Positions 35,001 to 44,692 of a stretch of DNA of 64,000 nt are shown here, piece after piece. Position 1 is the stretch's first letter; each line of letters opens with the position of its first letter. Location: NCBI GenBank assembly GCA_017430365.1, contig JAFRNC010000003.1, positions 112,846 to 176,845 on the forward strand, read 5' to 3'. The position numbers were made by a program, and so were the translations under genes. The notes beneath the pieces are model-generated. The model searched no databases and was not told where the DNA came from. It saw only the letters and a program-made list of their open reading frames with translations. The stretch is from Bacteroidales bacterium. GTDB taxonomy: Bacteria > Bacteroidota > Bacteroidia > Bacteroidales > UBA932.

Positions 35001-36781
35001 TCTTCGCAATCCTCGAACTCGGGACGCTCCGCCGGGAAGACGATATCGAAGCGGCCCGCCGCATCGGAGACCACGGTTCCCTCATTGAGCGTGACGCGGC
35101 CCATATAACGGCCATGGGGCCGGGAATAAGTGGTCCGGGTGATCCTGTACCATACCTCACCTCCGGCCACGGAGAACCCGGCATAGCTCTTGAGGAGACC
35201 CTCCTGCCTGACCACGTCTCCATAGCACAGGGGATCCTGGACGGGCTGCATGGTCACGGTGAAGGTAGGACGTTTGTACTCCTCCACCCTCACCCATGCG
35301 GATGTCATGTACTGTGCCTCGATGATATAGTTTCCGTTCTTGCTCCCTTCAGGAATGGTAAAGGCTCCTGCCGCCGATCCCATCTCGCTTGTGACAACTG
35401 TCACGGAATCGACAGGTTTCGACTCGCTCTGGTGGCGTATGGTGACCTTGACCTCCTTGCCGGCTGTCACGGTCCCGCTGGTCTCGCCCGCATCGAAGCA
35501 TATGATCTTGAAATGTATGGTATCGGTCGGCCTGTAGAGGGCCCGGTCGGTGAACAGGTGTGCGTTTTCGTAACGGTGTTCAAAACGGCCGCGGGACTCG
35601 ATGAAACGATAAGGCTCATATGCCGAAATCATCGGGGCGTAGATGTCGCCGCCGGACTCGATACGGACCATATAGTCGTTCTCCGTGTCGCCGACTGCCT
35701 TTCCGGCATCCACCGGCACGAATCCTTCACCGCGGAACCGGTCGCTCTTCCAGCTGCCTAGACGCAGTATGGACGATTTCACATCCTTGTAGAGATTCTT
35801 GTAGATGCTCACTTTCCCTTCGCCGTACGGGCGTCCGGTCTCCCAGTCGGCCGCATAGACCTCCATGTGCCCGTCGCGGATGCGGAGAGCTCCGGCGACA
35901 TTGCTCACGAAGACCTGATCGGTATAGATTTCACCGCTCACGGCTTTCCCGTCGCGGCCGCGGACGGCCTCCATCCGGACGACATAGATGCCGGGAGTGG
36001 GAAACGCCACCGTGATATCCTTCTCCTCTCCGATGTTATAGCTGCACTTGAACCCCTCCACCTTCTGCGTCGAGACGAGGGTGGAATTCTTGATCAGCAT
36101 TCCTTCGGAAGAGTCGCTGTATCCCTCCTGATAGAGCCTGTCGTCGAGGAGACGGTACACCCTGACCTCGGCCCCGCTGACATTCCTGGTGCGGAGAGTG
36201 TATTCCACTTTGTCGGAAGGGGCCATGGTGGAGTGGTGGCCTGACGAGATGGAATGGCTGTCCATATCGTCAATGAGGTTCTGTATATTTTTCCGGTAGT
36301 CGCCGACACGTTTGTGCTTGAGCAGGTCGGTTGCCTCTTTCCGTATCTTCAGATAATCCGCCCCCAGATCGACGCCGCTCCGGGAACGGCGGTCCACCTG
36401 CTCCTTGTGGTTGCGCAACTGTTTGTAAAGCAGCTTCATCACCCGGGGATGATCCTTGTACTTGTCGATGTAGCTTTCGAGGCTGTCGACCATGACGCGG
36501 CGCTCGAGGTTGCGGTAAGTGGAATAGTAGGCGTTCGCCTCCTTCCAGTTGTACTCACGCAATTCATCGTAGAGTTTCTCGGCCACGGCGAGATGTTCCA
36601 GCTCGTCCCCGGCCTTGATGGTTTTCTCCTCCAGCTCCCGCAGGATTCCTGCGGCGGTCTGCGGCTTGCCCGCCTTGTCCGCCTTCTCCACTTTGGACCA
36701 GAGGCGGGAATAATTGTTCTGCGAATACATGGTGGTAACAAATGCGGTCAGCAGGACGACCGCGCAAAGCAATCGTTTCAT
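32006..36781 (-). CDS. Giant alpha-2-macroglobulin-like (MG domain) secreted protein
   Basis: The 1591-residue protein has a signal peptide (MKRLLCAVVLLTAFVTTMYS), a helical N-terminal part of about 190 residues, then a long series of beta domains. The MG2-like part contains LFTDRALYRPTDTIHFK near residue 430, and the A2M-like part has FYPQIQADPSGKTEIRYTTGDLLSTFKV. The C-terminal alpha domain follows (WINQLYINQM). No CxEQ thioester motif is present anywhere, so it cannot trap proteases covalently like human A2M. Bacterial relatives are thought to protect the periplasm or surface from proteases. ATG 36781 gives the signal peptide at the N terminus. Confidence 0.85.
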   Translation of the reverse strand: MKRLLCAVVLLTAFVTTMYSQNNYSRLWSKVEKADKAGKPQTAAGILRELEEKTIKAGDELEHLAVAEKLYDELREYNWKEANAYYSTYRNLERRVMVDSLESYIDKYKDHPRVMKLLYKQLRNHKEQVDRRSRSGVDLGADYLKIRKEATDLLKHKRVGDYRKNIQNLIDDMDSHSISSGHHSTMAPSDKVEYTLRTRNVSGAEVRVYRLLDDRLYQEGYSDSSEGMLIKNSTLVSTQKVEGFKCSYNIGEEKDITVAFPTPGIYVVRMEAVRGRDGKAVSGEIYTDQVFVSNVAGALRIRDGHMEVYAADWETGRPYGEGKVSIYKNLYKDVKSSILRLGSWKSDRFRGEGFVPVDAGKAVGDTENDYMVRIESGGDIYAPMISAYEPYRFIESRGRFEHRYENAHLFTDRALYRPTDTIHFKIICFDAGETSGTVTAGKEVKVTIRHQSESKPVDSVTVVTSEMGSAAGAFTIPEGSKNGNYIIEAQYMTSAWVRVEEYKRPTFTVTMQPVQDPLCYGDVVRQEGLLKSYAGFSVAGGEVWYRITRTTYSRPHGRYMGRVTLNEGTVVSDAAGRFDIVFPAERPEFEDCEDTLFHSIYDISVRAVDPQGETHETSISVPVADIPVELHLLLPENQHFEDRLIVDKDRVKAVTVQGTTLNGIPYDTGCTYIVTDSEGKEAARGNFTTNSPIAFDFGALPSGDYTLRARTEFRGREIASDLKVVVLSTDDRKLPFKSRYFYYPVRTEGAIEFVLGTTEDDLYLELELFDNGEQLYREGVHLQNEMRKFILPYKDSYRAAVKMSVFGFRHGEELDYTYQFTRPGDVRLDVAVETFRDKTTPGTEETMTVRAPAGSELMVSIYDVTTDRYRPNSFSFYPLQEYPSVSSPNIRTSLNEWRFHQMNMMMAKSAGAGMVEEAVAIRAEMEDSAVMSDTDEGEGGEDTPEFEGRTNFSELIAFYPQIQADPSGKTEIRYTTGDLLSTFKVRILAHDKRLFVGETSTEFVVQKELMVMPNVPLFVTEGDRLVLKAKIVNLSSRELRGTAYIELLDADGKKLKLKGLESKKRALLAGAQDEVSWTVNAPAGTDRLTARIWFATPGSSDGEQHEIQVVPAEITLTEAASFVMGGRHDHKYYEKELRKKFGAANPKIEYAEYSTLDAVKESLPKASKPESDNAIAWINQLYINQMRNNVLKDDASLYESFRSQAFSRLKTFQSGDGGIQWFQGMESNTTLTLYFLEKLGQMRSVGAFIPEDDEMEVICRALSYVENRIAVQGSYKEFRPFTLIREFAVRSLWYDVPMGEQAQKVYERFVKGTGDGWQRISILEKAQLCNLMLRASGTPYDNKEFGKRIKLLRESLKDYAVENPTVGCYFPNAVMPFRGLMNSEIYAHSQLIETFGKLGEKKMVDGIAQWLLLQKHNQAWENTVATTDAVHALVSSNAKDLKLGAVYYTYTTRLDRVKASANELSVTRTYRHADGRPVAEGEALHVGDEIVVTYSIHNTENRSFVQMRAMRPACFYPCDERSYYTWYGWYREVKPSETNYYWELLPEEDISVSESFYVQQEGTFNSGLIEIECLYANEYRGHTNAITVVSK

Positions 36782-36833
36782 CACAAACTCGGTTTTGCCT
36801 CTTAAAGTTAACGAAAAATATACCAATTTTGCC

Positions 36834-36841
36834 TATCTTTG
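36834..36841 (+). promoter_or_regulatory. Candidate -7 box of the tgt operon
   Basis: TATCTTTG matches TAnnTTTG and lies only 16 nt before the tgt ATG, so the leader would be about 10 nt. No good -33 box is visible. Confidence 0.5.
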
Positions 36842-36857
36842 CTCGAATTAGTAAAAA

Positions 36858-37988
<1,131 letters not shown>

Positions 37989-37992
37989 CCCG

Positions 37993-39090
37993 ATGAAGAC
38001 CCCGAGCGTCAAGATCCTCGACCGTTACATCATACGGAAATTCCTCGGAACATTCCTGTTCACGATTCTCATCGCCATAGTCATAGTCGTGATATTCGAC
38101 CTCAGCGAGAAAATCGACAAGTTCGTGGACAAGCAGGTTCCGGTCAAGGAGATTGTGTTCGAGTACTACGCCGGATTCATTCCATGGCTGGTCAACAGCT
38201 TCAGCCCGCTCTTCGTCTTCATATCGGCCATTTTCTTCACATCCAAGCTGGCCCAGAACAGCGAGATAGTGGCCATGCTCTCGGGCGGCATCAGTTTCCG
38301 CCGCCTCATGGCCCCGTATCTCTTCTCGGCTGGCGTCATCGCCCTGCTGTCGCTGGTCCTCGGCCTCTACATCATCCCCCCCGCCAACCAGCACCGGCTG
38401 GATTTCGAGAACAAATACATCAAGACCCAGCAGATCGCGGCAGACAACATGCGCAACATCCACTACCAGCTCTCTCCCGGTGAATTCGTGTATGTGGAGC
38501 AGTTCAGCCGCTGGGCCAACACGGCCTACCGCTTCACGCTGGAGCGCATGGAGAACAACAGGATCGTAACCAAGCTTTCTGCCGAATCGGCTGCCTGGGA
38601 CTCCACCATGGGAGGATGGAAACTTAAGAACTATTTCGTACGCGACTTCTACGGAGAGTCTGAGGTCGTGAGCACGGGACGCGCGGCCGACACGGTCATC
38701 AGCCTGACCATCGACGACTTCTACAGGCGCAAGAACATAGTGGAATCCCTCTCGGAGAGGGATCTGAACGAACTGATCAAGACACAGAAGATGAGGGGCG
38801 ACGCCATGGTGCAGCGCTCCCTTATCGAGAAGAACAACCGCATCGCGATGCCGTTCTCGGCATTCGTGCTGACCATAATGGCGGTCTCGCTCTCTTCGAG
38901 GAAGAAACGCGGAGGACTGGGTCTCAACATCGGCATAGGGCTCGCGCTGAGCTTCTCCTACATCCTCTTCATGCGTTTCAGCCAGATGTTCGTGCAGACA
39001 GGGATGATGCCGCCTGCCATAGCGCTGTGGATACCGAATATAGTCTATGCCATCATAGCGGGCATCCTCTACAAAATCGCTCCAAAATAA
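37993..39090 (+). CDS. LptG/LptF-family permease (YjgP/YjgQ type)
   Basis: The 365-residue protein has three N-terminal and three C-terminal membrane helices around a periplasmic beta-jellyroll-like part. It starts ILDRYIIRKFLGTFLFTILI and has the family pattern NSEIVAMLSGGISFRRLM. It should pair with the permease domain at 26362 to form the LptFG part of the lipopolysaccharide transporter, with an LptB ATPase encoded elsewhere. It follows tgt by 4 nt. Confidence 0.9.
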   Translation: MKTPSVKILDRYIIRKFLGTFLFTILIAIVIVVIFDLSEKIDKFVDKQVPVKEIVFEYYAGFIPWLVNSFSPLFVFISAIFFTSKLAQNSEIVAMLSGGISFRRLMAPYLFSAGVIALLSLVLGLYIIPPANQHRLDFENKYIKTQQIAADNMRNIHYQLSPGEFVYVEQFSRWANTAYRFTLERMENNRIVTKLSAESAAWDSTMGGWKLKNYFVRDFYGESEVVSTGRAADTVISLTIDDFYRRKNIVESLSERDLNELIKTQKMRGDAMVQRSLIEKNNRIAMPFSAFVLTIMAVSLSSRKKRGGLGLNIGIGLALSFSYILFMRFSQMFVQTGMMPPAIALWIPNIVYAIIAGILYKIAPK

Positions 39091-39103
39091 ACAACCAATA
39101 CCT

Positions 39104-40381
39104 ATGAAATCCTCATCGAATATCAAGCTCCGGCTGATCTTGATGAACTTCCTGGAATTTGCCGTCTGGGGAGCCTATCTCACGTCTCTGGGACGCTATC
39201 TGGGCAACATCGGTCTCGGACCGCACATCAAATGGTTCTTTGCCATGCAGGGCATCGTCTCCCTGTTCATGCCGACCCTCATGGGCATCGTGGCCGACCG
39301 CAGGATCGAGGCCCAGAAGGTGCTCTCGCTCTGCCACGGCATCGCCGGCATTTTCATGCTGGCGGCCGGCCTGTACTGCATGAGCGCGGGGAGCGACGTA
39401 CATTTCGGGCCGCTGTTCATACTCTACAGCATAAGCCTGGCCTTTTTCATGCCGACGATCGCCCTGGCCAATTCCGTGGCCTACAACGCGCTCCGTGAAC
39501 AGCAGATGGACCCCGTCAAGGAATTCCCGCCCATCAGGGTGTTCGGCACCATCGGTTTCATCTGCAGCATGCTGCTGACCAACTTCCTCAAGTTCGACGG
39601 AGTCGCAATGCAGGACAGCTACACCCAGCTCATTTCTTCCGGCATCCTCTCCATAGTGCTGTGCGCCTATGCCCTGACGATGCCCAAGTGCCCGGTCAAC
39701 CGCGTCAGCGGGAAGACGAATTTCGTGGACGCTTTCGGCCTGAAGGCTTTCACGCTCTTCAAGGACAGCCAGTTCGCCGTATTCTTCATCTTCTCGATGC
39801 TGCTGGGCGCCGCACTGCAGATCACCAACGGCTATGCCAATACCTTCCTCGGTTCATTCGCCGCAGATCCCGCACTGGCAGACACTTTCGCAGTAAAGAA
39901 TTCCAACGCTCTGATAGCCATCTCGCAGGCTTCCGAGACCCTCTGCATCCTGCTCATTCCTTTCTTCATGAAGAGATTCGGCATCAAGAAGGTAATGCTC
40001 TTCGCCATGCTGGCATGGGTCTTCCGCTTCGGATTCTTCGGACTCGGCAACCCGGCAATGCCCGGCGTGCTCCTGTTCATTCTCAGCTGCATCGTTTATG
40101 GTATCGCTTTCGACTTCTTCAACATTTCCGGTTCGCTGTATGTCGAGCAGCGCACATCCCCTGACATCCGTTCCAGCGCACAGGGCCTGTTCATGATGAT
40201 GACCAACGGCTTCGGCGCCACCATAGGCACCCTGGCCGCGGGCGCCGTGATCGATGCCTGCGACGTGTTCAACACACCCGCCAACTGGCCGAAAGCCTGG
40301 TACATATTCGCAGCCTACTCCCTCGTAGTCGCCATCCTCTTCGCCATCCTGTTCAAATACAAACACGAACCTGCGAAATAG
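39104..40381 (+). CDS. MFS nucleoside:H+ symporter, NupG/XapB type
   Basis: The 425-residue protein has about twelve hydrophobic helices and the start of the nucleoside-symporter family: LRLILMNFLEFAVWGAYLTS, then GIVADRRI and, late, GLFMMMTNGFGATIG. It would import nucleosides across the inner membrane. The gene ends at a strong bidirectional terminator. Confidence 0.9.
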   Translation: MKSSSNIKLRLILMNFLEFAVWGAYLTSLGRYLGNIGLGPHIKWFFAMQGIVSLFMPTLMGIVADRRIEAQKVLSLCHGIAGIFMLAAGLYCMSAGSDVHFGPLFILYSISLAFFMPTIALANSVAYNALREQQMDPVKEFPPIRVFGTIGFICSMLLTNFLKFDGVAMQDSYTQLISSGILSIVLCAYALTMPKCPVNRVSGKTNFVDAFGLKAFTLFKDSQFAVFFIFSMLLGAALQITNGYANTFLGSFAADPALADTFAVKNSNALIAISQASETLCILLIPFFMKRFGIKKVMLFAMLAWVFRFGFFGLGNPAMPGVLLFILSCIVYGIAFDFFNISGSLYVEQRTSPDIRSSAQGLFMMMTNGFGATIGTLAAGAVIDACDVFNTPANWPKAWYIFAAYSLVVAILFAILFKYKHEPAK

Positions 40382-40395
40382 AATCGGGAACAAAC

Positions 40396-40433
40396 AAAAA
40401 GAAAGCCGGCTCCTGCGAGCCGGCTTTCTTTTT
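40396..40433. terminator. Bidirectional terminator between nucleoside permease and rplQ
   Basis: A 17-bp perfect stem (40396-40412 with 40417-40433; core GAAAGCCGGCTC) around a CTGC loop is flanked by A and T runs, so it can end transcription from both the plus-strand permease and the minus-strand ribosomal operon. Confidence 0.92.
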
Positions 40434-40439
40434 GCCGCT

Positions 40440-40459
40440 TCGGGGCGGGGCCCCGGTAT
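40440..40459 (-). repeat. GC-rich mini-hairpin motif after rplQ
   Basis: On the minus strand, right after the rplQ stop, the sequence ATACCGGGGCCCCGCCCCGA matches 18 of 20 bases of the motif at 11065-11084 after tRNA-Pro. It forms a GGGGC/GCCCC hairpin. Confidence 0.55.
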
Positions 40460-41004
40460 TAGTTATTCCCGGATTTGCGGGGAGCAACCACTTTGCGGGC
40501 GGCGGGAGCCGCCTTCGTGACGTTCTCGTTCGCAGCCTTCGGGTTGTTCGCCTTGCGCGACTTGCCGTCTTCGGGGGAACCGGACTTCTTGCCGCCACGG
40601 CGGGTCGAGGTCTTCTTGACTTCCTTCTCGGGAGCGGCGACAGCGTCGGTGAAGTCTACCAGCTGGATGATCGCCATATCGGCGGCGTCACCCACGCGGA
40701 AACCGGTGCGTACGATGCGGGTATATCCGCCCGGACGGTCGGCGATCTTCGGCGCGATCACGCGGAAAAGCTCGCTCACAGCCTCTTTCTGCTTCAGATA
40801 GCTGAAAACGATACGGCGGGAATGCGTAGTATCTTCTTTCGATTTGGTGATCAGCGGTTCGACATACATGCGCAGTGCCTTTGCCTTGGCAACGGTGGTT
40901 TCAATCTGCTTGTTGAGAACAAGGGAGGAAGCCATGTTTGCCAGCATAGCCTTGCGATGACCACTCTGACGGCCCAAATGATTAATTGCCCTGTTGTGCC
41001 TCAT
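40459..41004 (-). CDS. rplQ: 50S ribosomal protein L17
   Basis: The 181-residue protein has the L17 core ([20 protein letters not shown], then [20 protein letters not shown]) and a long Lys/Arg/Ala-rich C-terminal tail that is normal for Bacteroidota but missing in E. coli. L17 lies at the tunnel exit. Its start overlaps rpoA by 23 nt in another frame. Last gene of the cluster. Confidence 0.97.
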   Translation of the reverse strand: MRHNRAINHLGRQSGHRKAMLANMASSLVLNKQIETTVAKAKALRMYVEPLITKSKEDTTHSRRIVFSYLKQKEAVSELFRVIAPKIADRPGGYTRIVRTGFRVGDAADMAIIQLVDFTDAVAAPEKEVKKTSTRRGGKKSGSPEDGKSRKANNPKAANENVTKAAPAARKVVAPRKSGNN

Positions 41005-42070
41005 AATCTTCTATATCTGTTTCGTTTTCTGTTTCAGTTTCAATTTCGCCTGCGGCTTCATCGTCCTTGGACTTCTTCGGTTTCGGCTCGATGCCGTACT
41101 TGGTGACGTCCATGCCGAAGCCCAGCTTCACCTTGTCGATGAGCATCTCGATCTCGTTCATGGACTTCTTGCCGAAGTTGCGGAACTTCATCAGTTCGCC
41201 CCTCTGGTGGGACACCAGGTCGGCGAAGGTGTCGATGTCGGCCGCCTTCAGGCAGTTGAGAGCCCTGACGGAGAGTTCCATGTCGGAAAGCTTGGTCAGC
41301 AGCAGATGACGCATGCGAAGAGCCTCTTCGTCCAGTTCCTTGCTGTCGACTTCCACCGGGGTCTCCGGGGTGATCTTCTCGTCGGAGAAGAGCATGAAGT
41401 GGTAGATAAGGATCTTGGCGGCTTCCTTGAGGGCCTCCTTCGGATGGATCGAACCGTCCGTGGTGATCTCGAGGTTGAGCTTCTCATAGTCGGTCTTCTG
41501 TTCGACACGCCAGGGTTCCACCGTGTACTTCACATTCTTGATCGGCGTGAAGATCGAGTCGATGGCGATGGTATCCACCGGAGCGAGCTCCACTTTGTTC
41601 TCGTCAGCCGGGACATATCCGCGGCCCTTGCCGATCTTCAGGTCGATCACCAGTTTCACGGTCGGCTCCATGGAGCAGATGTGAAGCTCGGGATTCAGCA
41701 CCTTGAAGGAGGAAAGACTCCTGGAGATGTCTTCAGCGGTGAATTCCTCTTTTCCGCTGACGGTAATGGTCGCCGATTCGCCGTCCACATCGTCGATCAT
41801 CCTCTTGAAGCGGACCTGCTTGAGGTTGAGTACGATGTCGATGACGCTCTCGATGACGCCGGGGATGGTGTCGAACTCATGCGCGACACCGTCGATGCGG
41901 ATCGAGGTGATGGCGAAACCCTCCAGGGAAGAGAGCAGGATGCGGCGCAATGCATTGCCGATGGTAATTCCGTAACCCGGCTCGAGAGGCCGGAATTCGA
42001 AACGACCGAAGGAATCGGAAGCATCGAGCATGATCACCTTGTCCGGTTTCTGGAATGCTAAAATGGCCAT
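40982..42070 (-). CDS. rpoA: RNA polymerase alpha subunit
   Basis: The 362-residue subunit shows [23 protein letters not shown] in the assembly domain and the C-terminal domain with [18 protein letters not shown], which contacts upstream DNA and activators. A Glu/Asp-rich tail follows. Position between rpsD and rplQ is the conserved one. Confidence 0.98.
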   Translation of the reverse strand: MAILAFQKPDKVIMLDASDSFGRFEFRPLEPGYGITIGNALRRILLSSLEGFAITSIRIDGVAHEFDTIPGVIESVIDIVLNLKQVRFKRMIDDVDGESATITVSGKEEFTAEDISRSLSSFKVLNPELHICSMEPTVKLVIDLKIGKGRGYVPADENKVELAPVDTIAIDSIFTPIKNVKYTVEPWRVEQKTDYEKLNLEITTDGSIHPKEALKEAAKILIYHFMLFSDEKITPETPVEVDSKELDEEALRMRHLLLTKLSDMELSVRALNCLKAADIDTFADLVSHQRGELMKFRNFGKKSMNEIEMLIDKVKLGFGMDVTKYGIEPKPKKSKDDEAAGEIETETENETDIEDYEAQQGN

Positions 42071-42082
42071 TGCTTTCGGTTT

Positions 42083-42688
42083 TTACTTCGAGTACAACTC
42101 GACGATCAGCTGTTCATTGATGGTTTCGGGAATCTCGCTGCGCTCGGGGAGGTTGGCAAACTTGCCGACGCATTTGGCTGCGTCCCACTCGAGCCAGGGG
42201 TACTTGCCTGCAGAGGCATTGAGGCTGTCCTGGATCACTTCGAGGCTCTTCGAACGCTCGCGTACACCAACCAGGCTGCCGGGCTTGACGATGGTCGAGG
42301 GAATGCTGCAGACCGAACCGTCGACGGTGATGTGGCAGTGGGTTACGAGCTGACGCGCGGCGGCGCGGGAAGGAGCGATGCCGAGGCGGTACACCAGGTT
42401 GTCCAGACGGGATTCGAGGAGCATGAGCAGGTTCTCGCCGGTGCGGCCCTTCATGCGGTTCGCCTTGCCGTAGAGGTTGCGGAACTGGCGCTCGAGCACA
42501 CCGTAGGTATATTTGACCTTCTGCTTCTCGGCCAGCTGGATGCCGTACTCGGAAGTCTTCTTGCGCTTCTTAGCAAGGCCGTGCTGTCCCGGAGGATAGT
42601 TCTTCTTTTCGAAATATTTGTCAGGGCCGTAGATCGGCTCGCCGAACTTGCGTGCAATCTTGGTTTTCGGACCAGTATATCTTGCCAT
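42083..42688 (-). CDS. rpsD: 30S ribosomal protein S4
   Basis: The 201-residue protein starts [20 protein letters not shown] and has the S4 RNA-binding domain ([29 protein letters not shown]). No N-terminal zinc cysteines are present. S4 nucleates assembly of the 16S 5' domain and often represses its own operon; no binding structure was identified here. Confidence 0.98.
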   Translation of the reverse strand: MARYTGPKTKIARKFGEPIYGPDKYFEKKNYPPGQHGLAKKRKKTSEYGIQLAEKQKVKYTYGVLERQFRNLYGKANRMKGRTGENLLMLLESRLDNLVYRLGIAPSRAAARQLVTHCHITVDGSVCSIPSTIVKPGSLVGVRERSKSLEVIQDSLNASAGKYPWLEWDAAKCVGKFANLPERSEIPETINEQLIVELYSK

Positions 42689-42710
42689 AATCTCAATACT
42701 TTTTTAAAAG

Positions 42711-43100
42711 TTAGACTCTGCGACGGCCTTTCGGACGGCAACCATTGTGCGGAAGCGGAGTGACGTCGATGATCTCGGTCACCTCGATGCCGGCTCCGTG
42801 GAGAGTGCGGATGGCGGACTCACGACCTGCACCCGGGCCCTTGACATAAGCTTTGATCTTGCGCAGACCGAGGTCGTAAGCGACCTTCGCGCAATCCTGA
42901 GCGGCGACCTGGGCGGCATAGGGCGTGTTCTTCTTGGAACCGCGGAATCCCATCTTACCGGCGGACGACCAGCTGATTACCTGACCCGTGCTGTTGGTCA
43001 GAGTGACGATCACGTTGTTGAAAGTGGACGAAATATGGGCCTGACCATAAGCGTCAACCTTGACAACTCTTTTCTTGCTTGTTGTAGTTTTCTTTGCCAT
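42711..43100 (-). CDS. rpsK: 30S ribosomal protein S11
   Basis: The 129-residue protein has the family motifs [36 protein letters not shown] and the C-terminal [18 protein letters not shown]. It lies on the small-subunit platform near the mRNA exit. Confidence 0.98.
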   Translation of the reverse strand: MAKKTTTSKKRVVKVDAYGQAHISSTFNNVIVTLTNSTGQVISWSSAGKMGFRGSKKNTPYAAQVAAQDCAKVAYDLGLRKIKAYVKGPGAGRESAIRTLHGAGIEVTEIIDVTPLPHNGCRPKGRRRV

Positions 43101-43110
43101 AATCTAAACC

Positions 43111-43488
43111 TTATTTCGTTGCTTTCTTCTTGTTGGCCACAGTCTTCTTGCGGCCCTTGCGGGTACGGGCGTTGTTCTTGGTGCTCTGACCGCGCACAGG
43201 AAGTCCCAGACGGTGACGGATACCACGGTAGCAACCGATATCCATCAGTCGTTTGATGTTTAACTGAGTGGCGGAACGGAGTTCGCCCTCGATCTTGAAT
43301 TCGTTCGCAATCTTCGTACGGATTGCGGCAATCTGCTCGTCGTTCCAATCCTTAACCTTGATGTCAGGGTCGATCTCGAGAGTCTTCAGGATCCTCTCGG
43401 AGGAACTGCGGCCGATTCCGTAGATATAGGTCAACCCTATGACTCCACGTTTGTTGTTGGGTAAATCTACACCGGCTATACGTGCCAT
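43111..43488 (-). CDS. rpsM: 30S ribosomal protein S13
   Basis: The 125-residue protein begins [26 protein letters not shown] and has the helical head domain and basic tail ([21 protein letters not shown]) that reaches the P-site tRNA. Confidence 0.98.
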   Translation of the reverse strand: MARIAGVDLPNNKRGVIGLTYIYGIGRSSSERILKTLEIDPDIKVKDWNDEQIAAIRTKIANEFKIEGELRSATQLNIKRLMDIGCYRGIRHRLGLPVRGQSTKNNARTRKGRKKTVANKKKATK

Positions 43489-43525
43489 AATCTATTTTTT
43501 ACTTTATTGTTTACAAATTAAAAAA

Positions 43526-43642
43526 TTATCCCTGGCGCATCTTGAATTTAGGATTCTTTTTGCAGATGACATACAAGCGGCCTTTGCGCTTTACGATCTT
43601 GCAATCCTCACTACGCTTCTTGATGGATGTTTTTACTTTCAT
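43526..43642 (-). CDS. rpmJ: 50S ribosomal protein L36
   Basis: A 38-residue ORF between infA and rpsM starts [20 protein letters not shown] and ends [10 protein letters not shown], which is L36 in its usual place. Of the four zinc ligands of the standard protein (C11, C14, C27, H33), only C14 and C27 remain; position 11 is Ser and 33 is Phe. It is therefore the zinc-independent form. Confidence 0.95.
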   Translation of the reverse strand: MKVKTSIKKRSEDCKIVKRKGRLYVICKKNPKFKMRQG

Positions 43643-43653
43643 TGGAGTAAGTT

Positions 43654-43872
43654 TTATTTGTATCTGAAAGATATTCTTCCTTTTGTCAAATCATACGGGG
43701 ACATTTCGACCCTCACTTTGTCTCCCGGCAGGATCCGGATGTAATGCATGCGCATCTTGCCCGAGATGTGGGCGATGATCACGTGGCCGTTGTCCAGCTC
43801 GACGCGGAACATCGCATTCGACAGGGCCTCGATAATGGTACCTTCTTTTTCTATCGCTGATTGTTTCGGCAT
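43654..43872 (-). CDS. infA: Translation initiation factor IF-1
   Basis: The 72-residue OB-fold protein ([60 protein letters not shown]) has the exact family length. It blocks the A site during initiation. It lies between map and rpmJ. Confidence 0.98.
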   Translation of the reverse strand: MPKQSAIEKEGTIIEALSNAMFRVELDNGHVIIAHISGKMRMHYIRILPGDKVRVEMSPYDLTKGRISFRYK

Positions 43873-43890
43873 ATATGAAAATCGTATGGT

Positions 43891-44661
43891 TTAACAGTTT
43901 TCCTTTTCAATAAATTCGTAAGTCGTCAGAACTTCGGGTTCCCCGTGGCGGACTACCACCGTCTTCTCGAAATGGGCGGAAGGAGCACCGTCGGCTGTAT
44001 GGACGGCCCATCCGTTTTCATCGAGGTAAACCTCCTTGCGGCCGGCGTTGATCATCGGTTCGATGCAGATCACCATGCCTTCGCGAAGCTTGACCCCGTG
44101 GCCGCGCCGTCCGTAGTTGGGGACTTCCGGGCTCTCGTGCATCTCGCGACCGAGTCCGTGTCCGACCATCTCCCTGACGACGGAGAAGCCGAGGTTTTCG
44201 CAATAGGTCTGGACCGCTTCGCCGATGTCGCCCGTGCGGTTTCCCGCGACAGCCTGCCTGATGCCGAGTTCAAGCGCCTGCTTGGTGGCATCGAGCAGCT
44301 GCTGTACACGCGGGGCCACCTTCCCGACCGGGAAAGTATAGGCCGAGTCACCGTAGAAGCCCCTATAGATCGTGCCGCAGTCGACCGAGACGATGTCGCC
44401 TTCCTTGAGCTTGTAGCCCGAAGGGAAGCCGTGCACCACCACGTCATTGACGGACATGCACAAAGTGCCGGGGAAACCCTCGTATCCGAGGAAACCGGGG
44501 ACTGCGCCGAGGCTGCGGATATACTTCTCAGCGATCACGTCGAGTTCCTTGGTCGTAATGCCGGGCTCGATGTGACGGCCGACCTCTGCCAGTGTCTTCG
44601 ACACCATCAGGGCGTTTTCCCTCAGCACACCGATCTCTTCTTCGGATTTGAGTTTGATCAT
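43891..44661 (-). CDS. map: Methionine aminopeptidase type I
   Basis: The 256-residue metalloenzyme removes N-terminal methionine. Metal-binding residues are visible in VSVDCGTIYRGFYGDSAYTF (two Asp), EMVGHGLGREMHE (His) and CIEPMI (Glu). The place between secY and infA is common in many bacteria. Confidence 0.97.
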   Translation of the reverse strand: MIKLKSEEEIGVLRENALMVSKTLAEVGRHIEPGITTKELDVIAEKYIRSLGAVPGFLGYEGFPGTLCMSVNDVVVHGFPSGYKLKEGDIVSVDCGTIYRGFYGDSAYTFPVGKVAPRVQQLLDATKQALELGIRQAVAGNRTGDIGEAVQTYCENLGFSVVREMVGHGLGREMHESPEVPNYGRRGHGVKLREGMVICIEPMINAGRKEVYLDENGWAVHTADGAPSAHFEKTVVVRHGEPEVLTTYEFIEKENC

Positions 44662-44692
44662 ACCAGTGAATCTATCAAAATCTCATACACTC

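Noticed and set aside
34082..35761. 559-residue plus-strand open frame opposite the macroglobulin-like gene
   Set aside because: It is antisense shadow coding; the minus strand carries the signal peptide and MG-domain motifs.
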